Part shown: positions 1 to 7,142 of the stretch, piece by piece
Layout: each line of letters opens with the position of its first letter
How positions within the stretch are numbered: position 1 is the first letter of the stretch
DNA from: Arthrobacter sp. ERGS1:01
GTDB taxonomy: Bacteria; Actinomycetota; Actinomycetes; Actinomycetales; Micrococcaceae
DNA length: 64,000 bases
Direction of reading: 5' to 3'
Assembly (NCBI RefSeq): GCF_001281315.1
Contig: NZ_CP012479.1
Location: 930,001-994,000 of the forward strand
Translations under genes and position numbers: made by a program
The notes under the pieces: generated by a model
The model's input: the letters and a program-made list of their open reading frames with translations, nothing else
What the model was told of the DNA's origin: nothing
The model's database searches: none

Positions 1-16
1 GAAGTAGCAAACCTCC

Positions 17-52
17 CATTTCCCGGCCGGATTTCACCCCGGCCGGGAAATG
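17..52. terminator. Stem-loop, probable terminator of an upstream gene
   Basis: A perfect 14-bp inverted repeat (17-30 with 39-52) encloses an 8-base loop. No T tract follows, so termination is inferred from the stem alone. The gene it would serve lies before the window. Confidence 0.5.
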
Positions 53-154
53 AGATGGCCGTCACTGCAAGTTTGGTCAAAGCGCCCCAAAATATGGGGT
101 AAGCTTTTTCCGTTGGTTCAGCCGGTGAAGATATCTTCTCCGGGCGCGAACTTT

Positions 155-230
<76 letters not shown>

Positions 231-233
231 AAG

Positions 234-284
234 AAAATCCGCTCAAACACTGGGAATCATCCCGGTGCTTGAGCGGATTTTTTG
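234..284 (+). terminator. Rho-independent terminator of tRNA-Pro
   Basis: An almost perfect hairpin begins AAAATCCGCTCAA, closes with TTGAGCGGATTTT and ends in a T run at 278-283. It starts four bases after the CCA of the tRNA. Confidence 0.9.
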
Positions 285-313
285 TTGCCCTTTTCGCGGG
301 AACGACCCCGCGG

Positions 314-385
314 CGCGAAATAGACCCTGGACCGCGAAACAGGCGTTGCTCGGGCGCTGTTTCGCGGGCGCGGGTCTGTTTCGCG
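314..385. repeat. Nested palindromic repeat
   Basis: Two inverted repeats are nested. The outer pair is CGCGAAATAGACCC (314-327) with GGGTCTGTTTCGCG (372-385). The inner pair is CGCGAAACAG (333-342) with CTGTTTCGCG (357-366). All four arms share the core CGCGAAAYAG or its complement, so the structure looks like a duplicated palindromic unit. It lies 3' of the minus-strand mop gene and may also end its transcript. Confidence 0.7.
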
Positions 386-398
386 GATCGGATCCGGC

Positions 399-605
399 CT
401 AGTCGACCGCGATCATGACGTCGGAGGCCTTGACGACCGCATAGGCCTCGCCGCCCACCACGAGCTCCAGCTCGTCGACTGCTTCATTGGTGATGGAGGC
501 GGTGACCACCGAGCCCTCAATCTGGATGCGGACGTGGGCGGTCGTTGCCCCTTTGGTGATCTCCGTGATGGTGCCTTTGAGACGGTTTCGGGCGCTGATC
601 TTCAT
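399..605 (-). CDS. Mop/TOBE-domain molybdopterin- or molybdate-binding protein
   Basis: The 68-residue protein is a single TOBE/Mop domain, the length of stand-alone molbindins. It starts MKISARNRLKGTITEITKGA and ends with the family-typical VKASDVMIAVD. Proteins of this kind oligomerise and bind molybdate or tungstate in the cytoplasm, buffering or delivering the oxyanion. The ATG at 605 is chosen because GAGGAG lies 7-8 bases upstream on the minus strand; the longer reading frame upstream has no homology to the family. No molybdate transporter or cofactor gene is nearby, so the partner is unknown. The nested palindrome at 314-385 lies just downstream. Confidence 0.88.
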   Translation of the reverse strand: MKISARNRLKGTITEITKGATTAHVRIQIEGSVVTASITNEAVDELELVVGGEAYAVVKASDVMIAVD

Positions 606-811
606 TGATGTTCTCCTCGGGTCGCTCCGGTTGGCGGGATATTTTCGCACCCGCCTTCGAATGAGAACCAGCGTAACGCACCGCGCCCGTTTCCGGTCGG
701 GGCGCCCGGCCCACGGTCGCCGAATCCGGAACCGGGTGCCCCGTGCGGGCAGGGCCGCCGCCATGCACCCCGGCAGGACCCCGCACCCTAGGTTTTTGCA
801 GCCAGCGGGAG

Positions 812-817
812 TAGCTT
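812..817 (+). promoter_or_regulatory. Leaderless -10 element (TAGCTT)
   Basis: TAGCTT followed by exactly six bases and then the ATG at 824 matches the actinobacterial leaderless pattern TANNNT-N6-start. Confidence 0.5.
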
Positions 818-823
818 GGCCCC

Positions 824-982
824 ATGGTTGGGATCATCGTTCTACTACTTGTCATCTGGCTCGTCTTTGCGATCCTGGGGGTCGTGATCAAGGGATTGCT
901 GTGGCTGGCCGTCATTGGAATTGTGTTGTTTGTCGGCACGGCCGCCATTGGCTGGATCCGGCGTAATTCCATCAACAAATAG
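824..982 (+). CDS. Small hydrophobic membrane protein, unknown function
   Basis: A 52-residue ORF, MVGIIVLLLVIWLVFAILGV at the start and IRRNSINK at the end. It is almost entirely two hydrophobic helices (about residues 3-21 and 25-45) joined at a single lysine, with a short basic tail. Small membrane proteins of this composition are common in actinobacteria but no function can be assigned from sequence. The ATG lies six bases after TAGCTT, so translation is probably leaderless. It converges on the reductase gene at 1010. Codon use is ordinary for the window, which supports a real gene despite the length. Confidence 0.65.
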   Translation: MVGIIVLLLVIWLVFAILGVVIKGLLWLAVIGIVLFVGTAAIGWIRRNSINK

Positions 983-1009
983 CCACCCGGACCGTTGGTG
1001 AGGGCCCGC

Positions 1010-1789
1010 CTACCCGTTTGCCAGCAGCTGTTCCCACGTTTGGACGCCGACCGCGTGATCCGGCGTCAGGTTCGCCCCCGCACGGACTCCGGCGGCAGCC
1101 TTCCCCGTCATGTGCAGCGGCACGAACAACCGGCGCCGACCGGTGCGGGCCAGGAAGCTGCGGATGAGTTCGTCCAACAGATAGGCGTGCGGCCCGCCCA
1201 GCTCGGGAACCAGGCCCGCAGGTTCACCCATGGCCAATTCCACGAGCCGCGCCGCCACCTCATCGACCGCAACGGGTTGAAAACGGGACCCCGTGGGTGC
1301 GGGAATCACCGGCGACTTCACCAGCTGCCGGGCCAGCGCCAGCATGGATTCCTGGAATTGCGTGGCCCGCAGGATCGAATACGGCAGCCCGGAAGCGGAA
1401 AGGGCCCGTTCGGCGGCCAGCTTTGCGGCAAAGTAGCCAAACGCCATGCGGTCGAATCCGCTCACCACGGGCACCCGCTCAGCACCCACCACGGAAATGT
1501 AGGCCAGATGCCCCACGCCGGCCCGCAGCGCCGCCTGCGCAAGGGTGGCCGTCATGCGCTCATCGCCCTTCGCGTTCCCGGCGCAGTGGACCACGACTTC
1601 GACCCCTGCCACCGCGGCCTCGACGCCCGCCCCGGTGGTGAGGTCGCCCCGCACCTGGGCAACGCCGTCGTTCCCGGCTTGGGGTTGGCGGCTCAACACG
1701 CGCACCTGGCGACCGGAGGCCGCGAGGCGGGCCACGACCAGGCTGCCGAGCCGGCCCGTGCCGCCCGTGACCAGGACCGTCGATCCCAT
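1010..1789 (-). CDS. NAD(P)H-binding atypical SDR (NmrA-like)
   Basis: The 259-residue protein opens with MGSTVLVTGGTGRLGS, an atypical-SDR dinucleotide motif (TGGTGxLG). There follow LRATQFQESM in the middle and a C-terminal substrate half, as in NmrA-like or NAD(P)-dependent epimerase-like proteins related to YtfG. The catalytic YxxxK is not obvious, although FAAKLAAERAL gives the usual lysine region, so it may be a redox sensor or a quinone/flavin reductase. The ATG at 1789 has GGGGAG 5-6 bases upstream. It is transcribed divergently from the SMP-30 gene with about 165 bp between them. The exact substrate is unknown. Confidence 0.85.
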   Translation of the reverse strand: MGSTVLVTGGTGRLGSLVVARLAASGRQVRVLSRQPQAGNDGVAQVRGDLTTGAGVEAAVAGVEVVVHCAGNAKGDERMTATLAQAALRAGVGHLAYISVVGAERVPVVSGFDRMAFGYFAAKLAAERALSASGLPYSILRATQFQESMLALARQLVKSPVIPAPTGSRFQPVAVDEVAARLVELAMGEPAGLVPELGGPHAYLLDELIRSFLARTGRRRLFVPLHMTGKAAAGVRAGANLTPDHAVGVQTWEQLLANG

Positions 1790-1954
1790 GGCTGCTCCCC
1801 AATCCTTTGGCGGCGCGCCGACGCCGGGCCGCGTGGTTGCTGTGCTCCCCAGCGTACGTTCGCGGCGCCCGGGCAGGAAGGGCTGGGCCAGCCATTCCCA
1901 CGGGTCCCGGCCCCAACTAGACTGCTGGGGCGGGCAAAATTCTCGGGAGTCGGC

Positions 1955-2788
1955 ATGGATGAAGTGGGTGTTGTGGCGTCGGGCATCGGCCTGGGGGAGT
2001 CGGCGCGCTGGCATGGCGGCAGGTTTTGGTATGCCGACTGGATCAAGGGCCACATCCATGCGATGGACCCCGACGGCACCGAGCACCAATCCATCCCCGT
2101 GCCGTCCTTTCCCATTTCCTTCGACTGGCTGCCGGACGGCCACCTGCTCATCGTCTCGGGCTCTGACTGCCGCCTGCTGAGCCTCACGCCGCTGGGCACG
2201 CTGGAGCCGGCCGCCGACCTCCACGGGCTCTCAACCTCGCCCTGGAACGAGGTGGTCACCCACGGCGCCAACGCCTACATCAACGGCATCGGCTTCACCT
2301 TCCCCGGTCCGGCCGAGGTGGCGGGCCTCATTGCCCTGCTGACGCCCGACGGCGGCACCCGGGTGGTGGCGGACGGCCTCGCCTTCCCCAACGGCATGGT
2401 TGTGATGGACGACGGCGGCACCCTGGTGGTGGCCGAATCCCACGCCTCCCGCTTGACGGCCTTCGACATCACGGCCGACGGTTCGCTGGCCAACCGCCGC
2501 ATCTGGGCGGCCGTCCCCGGCAGCGCCCCGGACGGGATCTGTCGCGGCGACGGCGGAATCTGGTACGCCGACGTACCCAACAAATGCTGCACACTGGTGG
2601 CCGAAGGCGGGGAAGTCCGCCAAACTATCCAGCTGGATCAGGGCTGTTTTTCCTGCGTGGTGGGCGGGGAGGACGGCGACACCTTGTTCGTCATGACCGG
2701 CGACTGGCCCCAGGCCATGGACCCCACGGCCCCGGCGGGCGGGCGGGTCGTTGCGGTGTCCCTGCGCGGCCGGGGCAGCGGGGCGTGA
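1955..2788 (+). CDS. SMP-30/gluconolactonase/LRE family protein
   Basis: The 277-residue protein begins with the family signature GIGLGESARWHGG, in which the glutamate is a metal ligand. It continues with repeated beta-propeller blades, including GLAFPNGMVV and a GSAPDGICRG segment carrying further conserved Asn and Asp residues. The family hydrolyses sugar lactones or related esters with a divalent metal in the cytoplasm. CGGGAG lies 6 bases before the ATG at 1955, and TAGACT at 1918-1923 is a likely -10, giving a short leader. The lactone substrate cannot be deduced; the divergent NAD(P) reductase neighbour suggests sugar or aldehyde metabolism, but this is only inference. Confidence 0.85.
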   Translation: MDEVGVVASGIGLGESARWHGGRFWYADWIKGHIHAMDPDGTEHQSIPVPSFPISFDWLPDGHLLIVSGSDCRLLSLTPLGTLEPAADLHGLSTSPWNEVVTHGANAYINGIGFTFPGPAEVAGLIALLTPDGGTRVVADGLAFPNGMVVMDDGGTLVVAESHASRLTAFDITADGSLANRRIWAAVPGSAPDGICRGDGGIWYADVPNKCCTLVAEGGEVRQTIQLDQGCFSCVVGGEDGDTLFVMTGDWPQAMDPTAPAGGRVVAVSLRGRGSGA

Positions 2789-3007
2789 CCTTGCGCTCAT
2801 CGGGGGCGTCCGATGCCGGCGATTGACGTCACGAACGGTAGTGTTCTAGGTAGCCAAGGCGCTTTTCTCAAAGTTAGCGGCGGCTAGGCCCGTACAGTAA
2901 CTCGCCGTTGCTGTGCGGGTCGTCTTCGTTTAAGCGCCCGGTTGGTTCGCGCGGCGGGGCTCCGAAGGAATTTCCGCCAATGTCTCCCCAACCCGGCAAC
3001 AGGCTTA

Positions 3008-3013
3008 TATGCT
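3008..3013 (+). promoter_or_regulatory. Leaderless -10 element (TATGCT)
   Basis: TATGCT, six bases, then the ATG at 3020 of the short leader ORF. This is the same geometry as at other starts in the window. Confidence 0.45.
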
Positions 3014-3019
3014 CGCTCC

Positions 3020-3109
3020 ATGGGAACCTTGCGGGTGGCCGGTGGAGTCTTCACGGCACCCCCATACCGGGGCGGCGGCGCCGCTGATTCGAAAGTGCCA
3101 GGCCCATGA
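3020..3109 (+). CDS. 29-residue leader ORF coupled to the urea-channel operon
   Basis: This ORF encodes 29 residues starting MGTLRVAGGVFTAPPYRGGG. Its TGA stop overlaps the ATG of the next gene as ATGA (3106-3109). Its own ATG sits six bases after a TATGCT -10 element. The downstream gene has no good Shine-Dalgarno sequence of its own, so ribosomes may reach it by reinitiation after translating this peptide. No homology is recognised. It could be a regulatory leader peptide or a fortuitous ORF; the combination of start geometry and exact ATGA overlap is the reason for listing it. Confidence 0.4.
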   Translation: MGTLRVAGGVFTAPPYRGGGAADSKVPGP

Positions 3110-3378
3110 AAGCTCCCCGTTCCTCTCCGCGCCAAATGATGCGGGTGTTTGTCCCCGTGCTCCTACTCGCGGCACTGCTGGCGCTGGGGGTGTCCTGGGC
3201 CGTGGGGCCGGCCTCGGACGGCAACGGCATCACCATGGAGAGCGCCGGGTACATCATGGTTGCCGCACTTGCCTTGACCTGGCTGGAATGGAGCGCCTAT
3301 TGGAAGTTGGGCAAGGTCGAGGAACTGTGGGCAAACCCGGACGGGGATTCCGCAAGCACCATGAAGACGGTGAGCTAG
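3106..3378 (+). CDS. Small membrane protein upstream of the urea channel
   Basis: A 90-residue protein with a basic N-terminus, one membrane helix near residues 12-33 (VFVPVLLLAALLALGVSWAV) and a second at about 45-62, then a short hydrophilic tail. It lies one base before the urea transporter gene (stop 3378, ATG 3380), so the two are surely co-transcribed and probably coupled. No domain is recognised. Position suggests a partner or regulator of the channel, which is inference only. Translation may depend on the 29-residue ORF whose stop overlaps its ATG. Confidence 0.75.
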   Translation: MKAPRSSPRQMMRVFVPVLLLAALLALGVSWAVGPASDGNGITMESAGYIMVAALALTWLEWSAYWKLGKVEELWANPDGDSASTMKTVS

Positions 3379-3379
3379 C

Positions 3380-4315
3380 ATGAGCAGCACTGCCATCAAC
3401 ACCAGGCCCTTCCTGGCGAGAATGTGGACGCTCTGGGGCTCGGCCCTGATCCACGGAATCTCCCAGATCTTCTTCCAGATCAACGGCTTCACCGGCCTGC
3501 TCATCCTGGCCGCATTCTTCACTGAGGACTGGCGCATGCCCATCCTGGTGGTCTTGGGCAGCCTGGCATCCTCGGCGGGCGGGCGGCTCCTGGGTGAATC
3601 GACCGCCCGCGTCCACAACGGCTTCCAGGGATTTTGCGGGGCGCTCGTGGGTGCCGCAACATTCGCGGCACTGGGCGGGCAGGCGGCCTCCTTCCCGATC
3701 GCCGTCGTCGGCGGCCTGCTCTGCGCCCCCGTGACGTGGTGCGTGCAGTGGCTCTTCACCCACAAGCCGCTGGCGCCGCTGCGGCTGCCCCCGACGACGG
3801 CACCGTTTTGCATCGTCGCCACCGTGATCCTGGTCAGCACTCCGTGGCTGCACGTCCATGAACCCCTGGGGCTGGCGGCGGAATCACGGCCGAGCGCGTT
3901 CTTCGAGTCCCTGCTGACGAACATTTCCCAGGTGGTCCTGGTGGACAGCGTGTGGGGCGGTGCCCTGATTTTGCTCGCCCTGTTCGTGGCGAATTGGAAG
4001 GTGGGCGTCGCGGCGCTCATTGGCAGCACGGTGGGAAGCGTTGCCGCGATCGTGCTGAACCTGGGCCTTGAGCGCACCGTCAACGGGCTGACCGGCTACT
4101 CCGGCGTGTTGACGGCCATCGCCTTCGCGGTGGTCTTTGTGCGGGGTACCTGGACCCCGTGGCTGCTGGCCGCCTGGGGCGCCACCGTCACCGCCTTCGC
4201 GACCCTGCTCATGGAGCAGGTGGTGGGCCCCACCTACACGTGGCCGTACATTCTGAGCACCTGGGCCGGGCTGGTCTTCGTGGACCTCGTTCCGGGACTT
4301 CGACGGGCGCTCTAA
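3380..4315 (+). CDS. Urea transporter (UT family channel)
   Basis: A 311-residue integral membrane protein with about ten hydrophobic segments and the internal pseudo-repeat of the UT family. Family landmarks are INGFTGLLILAA near residues 33-45, the LPxxTxPF signature seen as LPPTTAPF near 137, and GYSGVLTAIA near 240 in the second half. Such channels let urea flow down its gradient through the cytoplasmic membrane. No urease or urea carboxylase gene is in the window, so the metabolic partner lies elsewhere. The stop codon is part of a hairpin shared with the convergent crcB gene. Confidence 0.9.
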   Translation: MSSTAINTRPFLARMWTLWGSALIHGISQIFFQINGFTGLLILAAFFTEDWRMPILVVLGSLASSAGGRLLGESTARVHNGFQGFCGALVGAATFAALGGQAASFPIAVVGGLLCAPVTWCVQWLFTHKPLAPLRLPPTTAPFCIVATVILVSTPWLHVHEPLGLAAESRPSAFFESLLTNISQVVLVDSVWGGALILLALFVANWKVGVAALIGSTVGSVAAIVLNLGLERTVNGLTGYSGVLTAIAFAVVFVRGTWTPWLLAAWGATVTAFATLLMEQVVGPTYTWPYILSTWAGLVFVDLVPGLRRAL

Positions 4316-4329
4316 CGCGCTTAGAGCGC
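4307..4329. terminator. Shared hairpin spanning both convergent stop codons
   Basis: GCGCTCTAA (4307-4315) pairs perfectly with TTAGAGCGC (4321-4329). The two arms contain the TAA stop codons of the plus-strand urea transporter and of the minus-strand crcB. The stem has a five-base loop and may act as a bidirectional terminator. Confidence 0.55.
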
Positions 4330-4698
4330 AGTGCCCAGCAGCAGGCCCAGCAACGCCGCTGCGACGGTTGCGGCAGCCATGCCCAACCCATTGCCCAATG
4401 CCGCCGCATAACGACGGTCCCTGGCCAGCTGCACCGTCTCATAGCTGGCCGTGCTGAACGTCGTGTAGCCGCCCAGGAAGCCGGCGCCCAGAATGGTGGA
4501 CAGGCCGGAGGGGAGCAGCGAACCCATGGCCAGGCCCGCCAGGAAGCCCAGCGCGGCCGACCCCGAGACATTGATGATGGTGGTGGCCCACGGATACCCG
4601 GCCGGCACCCGGGCACGGATCGCACCGTCCAGGACGTACCGGGCCGTGGCGCCCACGCCGCCGGCCAGGGCAACCAGCACGAAGACCAGGGGCGTCAT
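4321..4698 (-). CDS. crcB: Fluoride ion channel subunit CrcB/Fluc (second copy)
   Basis: A 125-residue, four-helix membrane protein with the Fluc signature ALAGGVGATARYVL at the N-terminus, TIINVSGSAALGFL in helix 2 with the pore asparagine, and GFLGGYTTFSTAS in helix 3 with the phenylalanine/threonine pore residues. Fluc proteins form double-barrelled channels that let fluoride leave the cell. The ATG at 4698 overlaps the TGA of the upstream crcB as ATGA, so the two subunits are translationally coupled. Two adjacent paralogues usually form a heterodimer in Gram-positive bacteria. Confidence 0.93.
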   Translation of the reverse strand: MTPLVFVLVALAGGVGATARYVLDGAIRARVPAGYPWATTIINVSGSAALGFLAGLAMGSLLPSGLSTILGAGFLGGYTTFSTASYETVQLARDRRYAAALGNGLGMAAATVAAALLGLLLGTAL

Positions 4699-5159
4699 CG
4701 CCCCGACTCCGGCGCGGAAACCGGTCCGGAAATCGGCCCGTGCCGGCGCGCCAGCCGTGCCCCGGCGGCAATGCCGGCCACGGTGGCGCACGCCCCCAGG
4801 AGCACCGTCCCCACCACGTACAGCAGGGCGGTCCCAAGGTGTCCGTGGGTGCCCAAGACCGCCGTGTCGGTGGCCAGCGAGCTGTAGGTGGTGAAGCCGC
4901 CGCAAAAACCGGTGCCCAGCAGCAGCCTCAGCCGGCCCGCCGCCACGGCCCCGATGCCCGGCCGGGTCAGTGCCTCATAGAGGCAGCCCAGCACGAACGC
5001 GCCCGCAAGGTTGATCAGGCCAATTGCCAGCGGCACGCCGCCCACGGTGGGGATGACGAGGGTCAACCCCTCGCGGGCGGCCGCGCCCAGGGCGCCACCG
5101 ACGGCGACCAGCAGCCACATCCGCCAATTCAAATGGTTGGGCCGGGCCCGCCCCGCCAT
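4695..5159 (-). CDS. crcB: Fluoride ion channel subunit CrcB/Fluc (first copy)
   Basis: A 154-residue Fluc paralogue with AVGGALGAAAREGL at the start, LINLAGAFVLG in helix 2 and GFCGGFTTYSS in helix 3. It keeps the pore Asn and the FTTYS motif and has a longer hydrophilic C-terminal tail than its partner. The ATG at 5159 is chosen because it overlaps the stop of the universal-stress gene (TGATG) and has GGGAGG just upstream; another ATG at 5174 is in frame but less well placed. It is the middle gene of a UspA-CrcB-CrcB operon. Confidence 0.92.
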   Translation of the reverse strand: MAGRARPNHLNWRMWLLVAVGGALGAAAREGLTLVIPTVGGVPLAIGLINLAGAFVLGCLYEALTRPGIGAVAAGRLRLLLGTGFCGGFTTYSSLATDTAVLGTHGHLGTALLYVVGTVLLGACATVAGIAAGARLARRHGPISGPVSAPESGR

Positions 5160-5674
5160 CAGGCCTCCCGCCACGGCATGGGGGAGCCCAGTCCCGGTGC
5201 CCGGGCCGGGATCACCACGATGGGCCGGTTTTGCCGGTGCGCCAGATGTGTTGCCACCGAGCGGTTGAAGAACTCCTGCAGGTTCCCGCCCACGGACCTC
5301 TCATGGGTGCCCACCACGATCATGGACGCGTCCAGCCGATCGGCCAGCCGGCCCAGGGCGGCCGACACTTCTCCCGCAAGCACCAGTGTTCGCCACGACA
5401 CCCCCATGCCGTCGAGGACTTGTTCCAAGCCCGCGGCCAGGCGGGGATCGAACTGGTCCTCGCCGTCGTCCGTGAAGTCCGGATCGAGCGAGGCCGAGGC
5501 GACCGAGCCGTCCGGGCCCTCGGAAACCGCCACGCGGCCCTGGTTGACGAATGCGCACACCAACTCGGAGCCGAAGCGGGCGGCAAAGTGGGCGGCCTGC
5601 GCCACCACATGGGACGGCTGGCCGGGGGAGACGCCAACGATCACGGGCCCGGGGTTGTGCGGCTTTTCGCTCAT
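5159..5674 (-). CDS. Universal stress protein (UspA family)
   Basis: A 171-residue protein with one Usp alpha/beta domain. VIVGVSPG forms the first strand and Asp/Gly loop, and MIVVGTHERS starts the ATP-binding segment near residue 117. The usual GxxGx9G(S/T) ending is altered here (FFNRSVA), so nucleotide binding may be weak. It is the first gene of an operon with two crcB genes and overlaps the next by TGATG. Its ATG lies six bases after TAGGCT, so the messenger probably lacks a 5' leader. A role in fluoride or acid stress follows only from the operon. Confidence 0.85.
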   Translation of the reverse strand: MSEKPHNPGPVIVGVSPGQPSHVVAQAAHFAARFGSELVCAFVNQGRVAVSEGPDGSVASASLDPDFTDDGEDQFDPRLAAGLEQVLDGMGVSWRTLVLAGEVSAALGRLADRLDASMIVVGTHERSVGGNLQEFFNRSVATHLAHRQNRPIVVIPARAPGLGSPMPWREA

Positions 5675-5680
5675 AAAGGG

Positions 5681-5686
5681 AGCCTA
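5681..5686 (-). promoter_or_regulatory. Leaderless -10 element (TAGGCT, minus strand)
   Basis: Read on the minus strand, TAGGCT is followed by CCCTTT and the ATG at 5674. There is no room for a fluoride riboswitch in front of the UspA-CrcB-CrcB operon. Confidence 0.5.
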
Positions 5687-5724
5687 GCGCGCGCAGCGGA
5701 CGATGATGAAGAGGGCAATGGCTG

Positions 5725-6444
5725 CTAGGCGGGGCCGTTGCGGCGCTCGTCGCGGGCCGACTGGCGTGCGGCCTTCTCGGCGGCCCGGGCGTCGTCGCGG
5801 GCCTGCTTTTCCGCCGCACGTGCCGCGTTGGCGTCGGCCCGGGCCTTGGCGGCATCGTTGTCACGGACAAGTTTCTCGGCCGCCTTGACCTGGCGGACCC
5901 GCTTGCCCCGGCGCAGCCAGATGCGGGTCAGCACTATCAGGGCCACGGCGCAGGCCACACCGACCACCATGAAGATCTGGCTCCAGGTGCCAAACCAGTT
6001 GGCGCTCGTGGCCCAAATGGCGCGGGCGTCGGCGGCGGTCTTGCTGTTCCCATGCAGGACGGCGAGGGTGAGCAGGTTGGGGATGGTCAGCAGCAGGGCC
6101 ACCACCAGGATTCCCACCCGCACCCACTTGTGCATTTTCTTATAGTGCGCCTGCCATCCGACCACCACGGGGACAAAGGAAAAGACGAAACCGTAGAACA
6201 TGCCCAACGGAATACTGTTGCCCAGCTGCCCGCCCACCTGGTTGCGGATGGCATGGGCCCACGTCAGCGGCACCGTCACGGAGGCGATCAGATAGGCGAT
6301 GACAAGGATCACCAGGGCCGCAATCACCACGATCGTGCGCAGCAGCCAGGCCGGCATCTTCCGCCGCGGCTTGGGCGCACCCTCGGTCTCCGCCAGGTTG
6401 GACGGGCGCGCATTTTCCGGTGTGGGGGCTGCGGAATCAGTCAT
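5725..6444 (-). CDS. Four-helix membrane protein with charged C-terminal coiled coil
   Basis: The 239-residue protein has a hydrophilic N-terminus of about 32 residues and four membrane segments (roughly 34-55, 78-97, 108-128 and 152-172). The C-terminal tail of about 60 residues is rich in Ala, Lys, Arg, Asp and Glu and probably forms a helix or coiled coil. Homologues in Arthrobacter are often named permease, but no transporter signature is visible. CATGAT lies six bases before the ATG at 6444, a near match to the leaderless pattern. Function unknown; it is 50 bp upstream of the UspA gene on the same strand. Confidence 0.75.
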   Translation of the reverse strand: MTDSAAPTPENARPSNLAETEGAPKPRRKMPAWLLRTIVVIAALVILVIAYLIASVTVPLTWAHAIRNQVGGQLGNSIPLGMFYGFVFSFVPVVVGWQAHYKKMHKWVRVGILVVALLLTIPNLLTLAVLHGNSKTAADARAIWATSANWFGTWSQIFMVVGVACAVALIVLTRIWLRRGKRVRQVKAAEKLVRDNDAAKARADANAARAAEKQARDDARAAEKAARQSARDERRNGPA

Positions 6445-6584
6445 GGATGAATCATGTCACCACTGCCGCGAACTGTGTTAGAACAATCGCCGGTTTAAGC
6501 CGAAAATCGCTCGAATTCACCTTCGACTTGTCAAGAAGGCCTACACACTAAAGACTGGACATGGCCGGTGGGGGCAACACCTCG

Positions 6585-6613
6585 TTGACCGTGTTTTACT
6601 TTAACTTCAAAAT
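6585..6613 (+). promoter_or_regulatory. Candidate gcvH promoter
   Basis: TTGACC (6585-6590) and CAAAAT (6608-6613) are 17 bases apart. The -10 is a weak match. It would give a leader of about 30 bases before the gcvH ATG at 6651. No glycine riboswitch fold was seen. Confidence 0.35.
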
Positions 6614-6650
6614 TCCTCGCCAGCGGCGTTGAACCATGAAAGGCGTCCCC

Positions 6651-7037
6651 ATGAGCAACATTCCCGCAGACCTGTCCTACACCGCCGAACACGAGTGGGT
6701 CACCGCCCCCGACGCCACCGGCGTCGTCCGTGTTGGCATCACCGATTTCGCGCAGGACGCCCTGGGCGATGTGGTGTACGTTCAGATGCCCGAGGCCGAC
6801 AGCGACGTCACCGCGGACACCGTGGTGGGCGAGGTGGAATCCACCAAGAGCGTCAGCGACATCTACGCCCCCCTCACAGGCCGGATCAGCGCCCGCAACG
6901 AAGCCCTGGATTCCGATCCGGCCCTGATCAACTCCGATCCGTACGGTGCCGGCTGGCTCGTGGAGATCGCCGTCGCCGATGTTGCCAGCTACGGCACCCT
7001 GCTCAGCGCCGCCGACTACCAGGAAAAGGTAGGCTAG
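6651..7037 (+). CDS. gcvH: Glycine cleavage system H protein
   Basis: A 128-residue lipoyl carrier. It shuttles the aminomethyl group between the P, T and L proteins of the glycine cleavage system in the cytoplasm. The lipoylation site is Lys66 in GEVESTKSVSDIYAP, and the start MSNIPADLSYTAEHEW is typical. The ATG at 6651 is preferred over an in-frame ATG at 6636 because family members begin at this point and AAAGG lies 7 bases upstream. gcvP is 3.8 kb downstream; gcvT is not in the window. A terminator follows, separating it from garA. Confidence 0.96.
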   Translation: MSNIPADLSYTAEHEWVTAPDATGVVRVGITDFAQDALGDVVYVQMPEADSDVTADTVVGEVESTKSVSDIYAPLTGRISARNEALDSDPALINSDPYGAGWLVEIAVADVASYGTLLSAADYQEKVG

Positions 7038-7055
7038 GTTACAAGCAAGGCCCAA

Positions 7056-7098
7056 AAGTCCCAGCCGCTTGCCAGCTGTGGGACTTAATATTTTCTTT
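7056..7098 (+). terminator. Terminator of gcvH
   Basis: An 8-bp perfect stem AAGTCCCA/TGGGACTT is followed by AATATTTTCTTT. It lies between the gcvH stop and the garA ribosome-binding site. Confidence 0.7.
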
Positions 7099-7142
7099 CA
7101 CCACGAAACCCGTTCGTAGAAGAGTTCAAAGGAGGAGTACCA

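Noticed and set aside
995..1954. Upstream extension of the SMP-30 ORF to give 597 residues
   Set aside because: The first 320 codons run opposite the NAD(P)-binding gene and lack homology; a ribosome-binding site and the family N-terminus place the start at 1955.
2789..3105. Guanidine (ykkC-type) riboswitch before the urea channel
   Set aside because: The conserved ykkC sequence blocks were not found; the best signal is a leaderless start of a short ORF.
6445..6650. Glycine riboswitch upstream of gcvH
   Set aside because: No tandem glycine aptamer signature is visible and a promoter-like pair leaves only a short leader.
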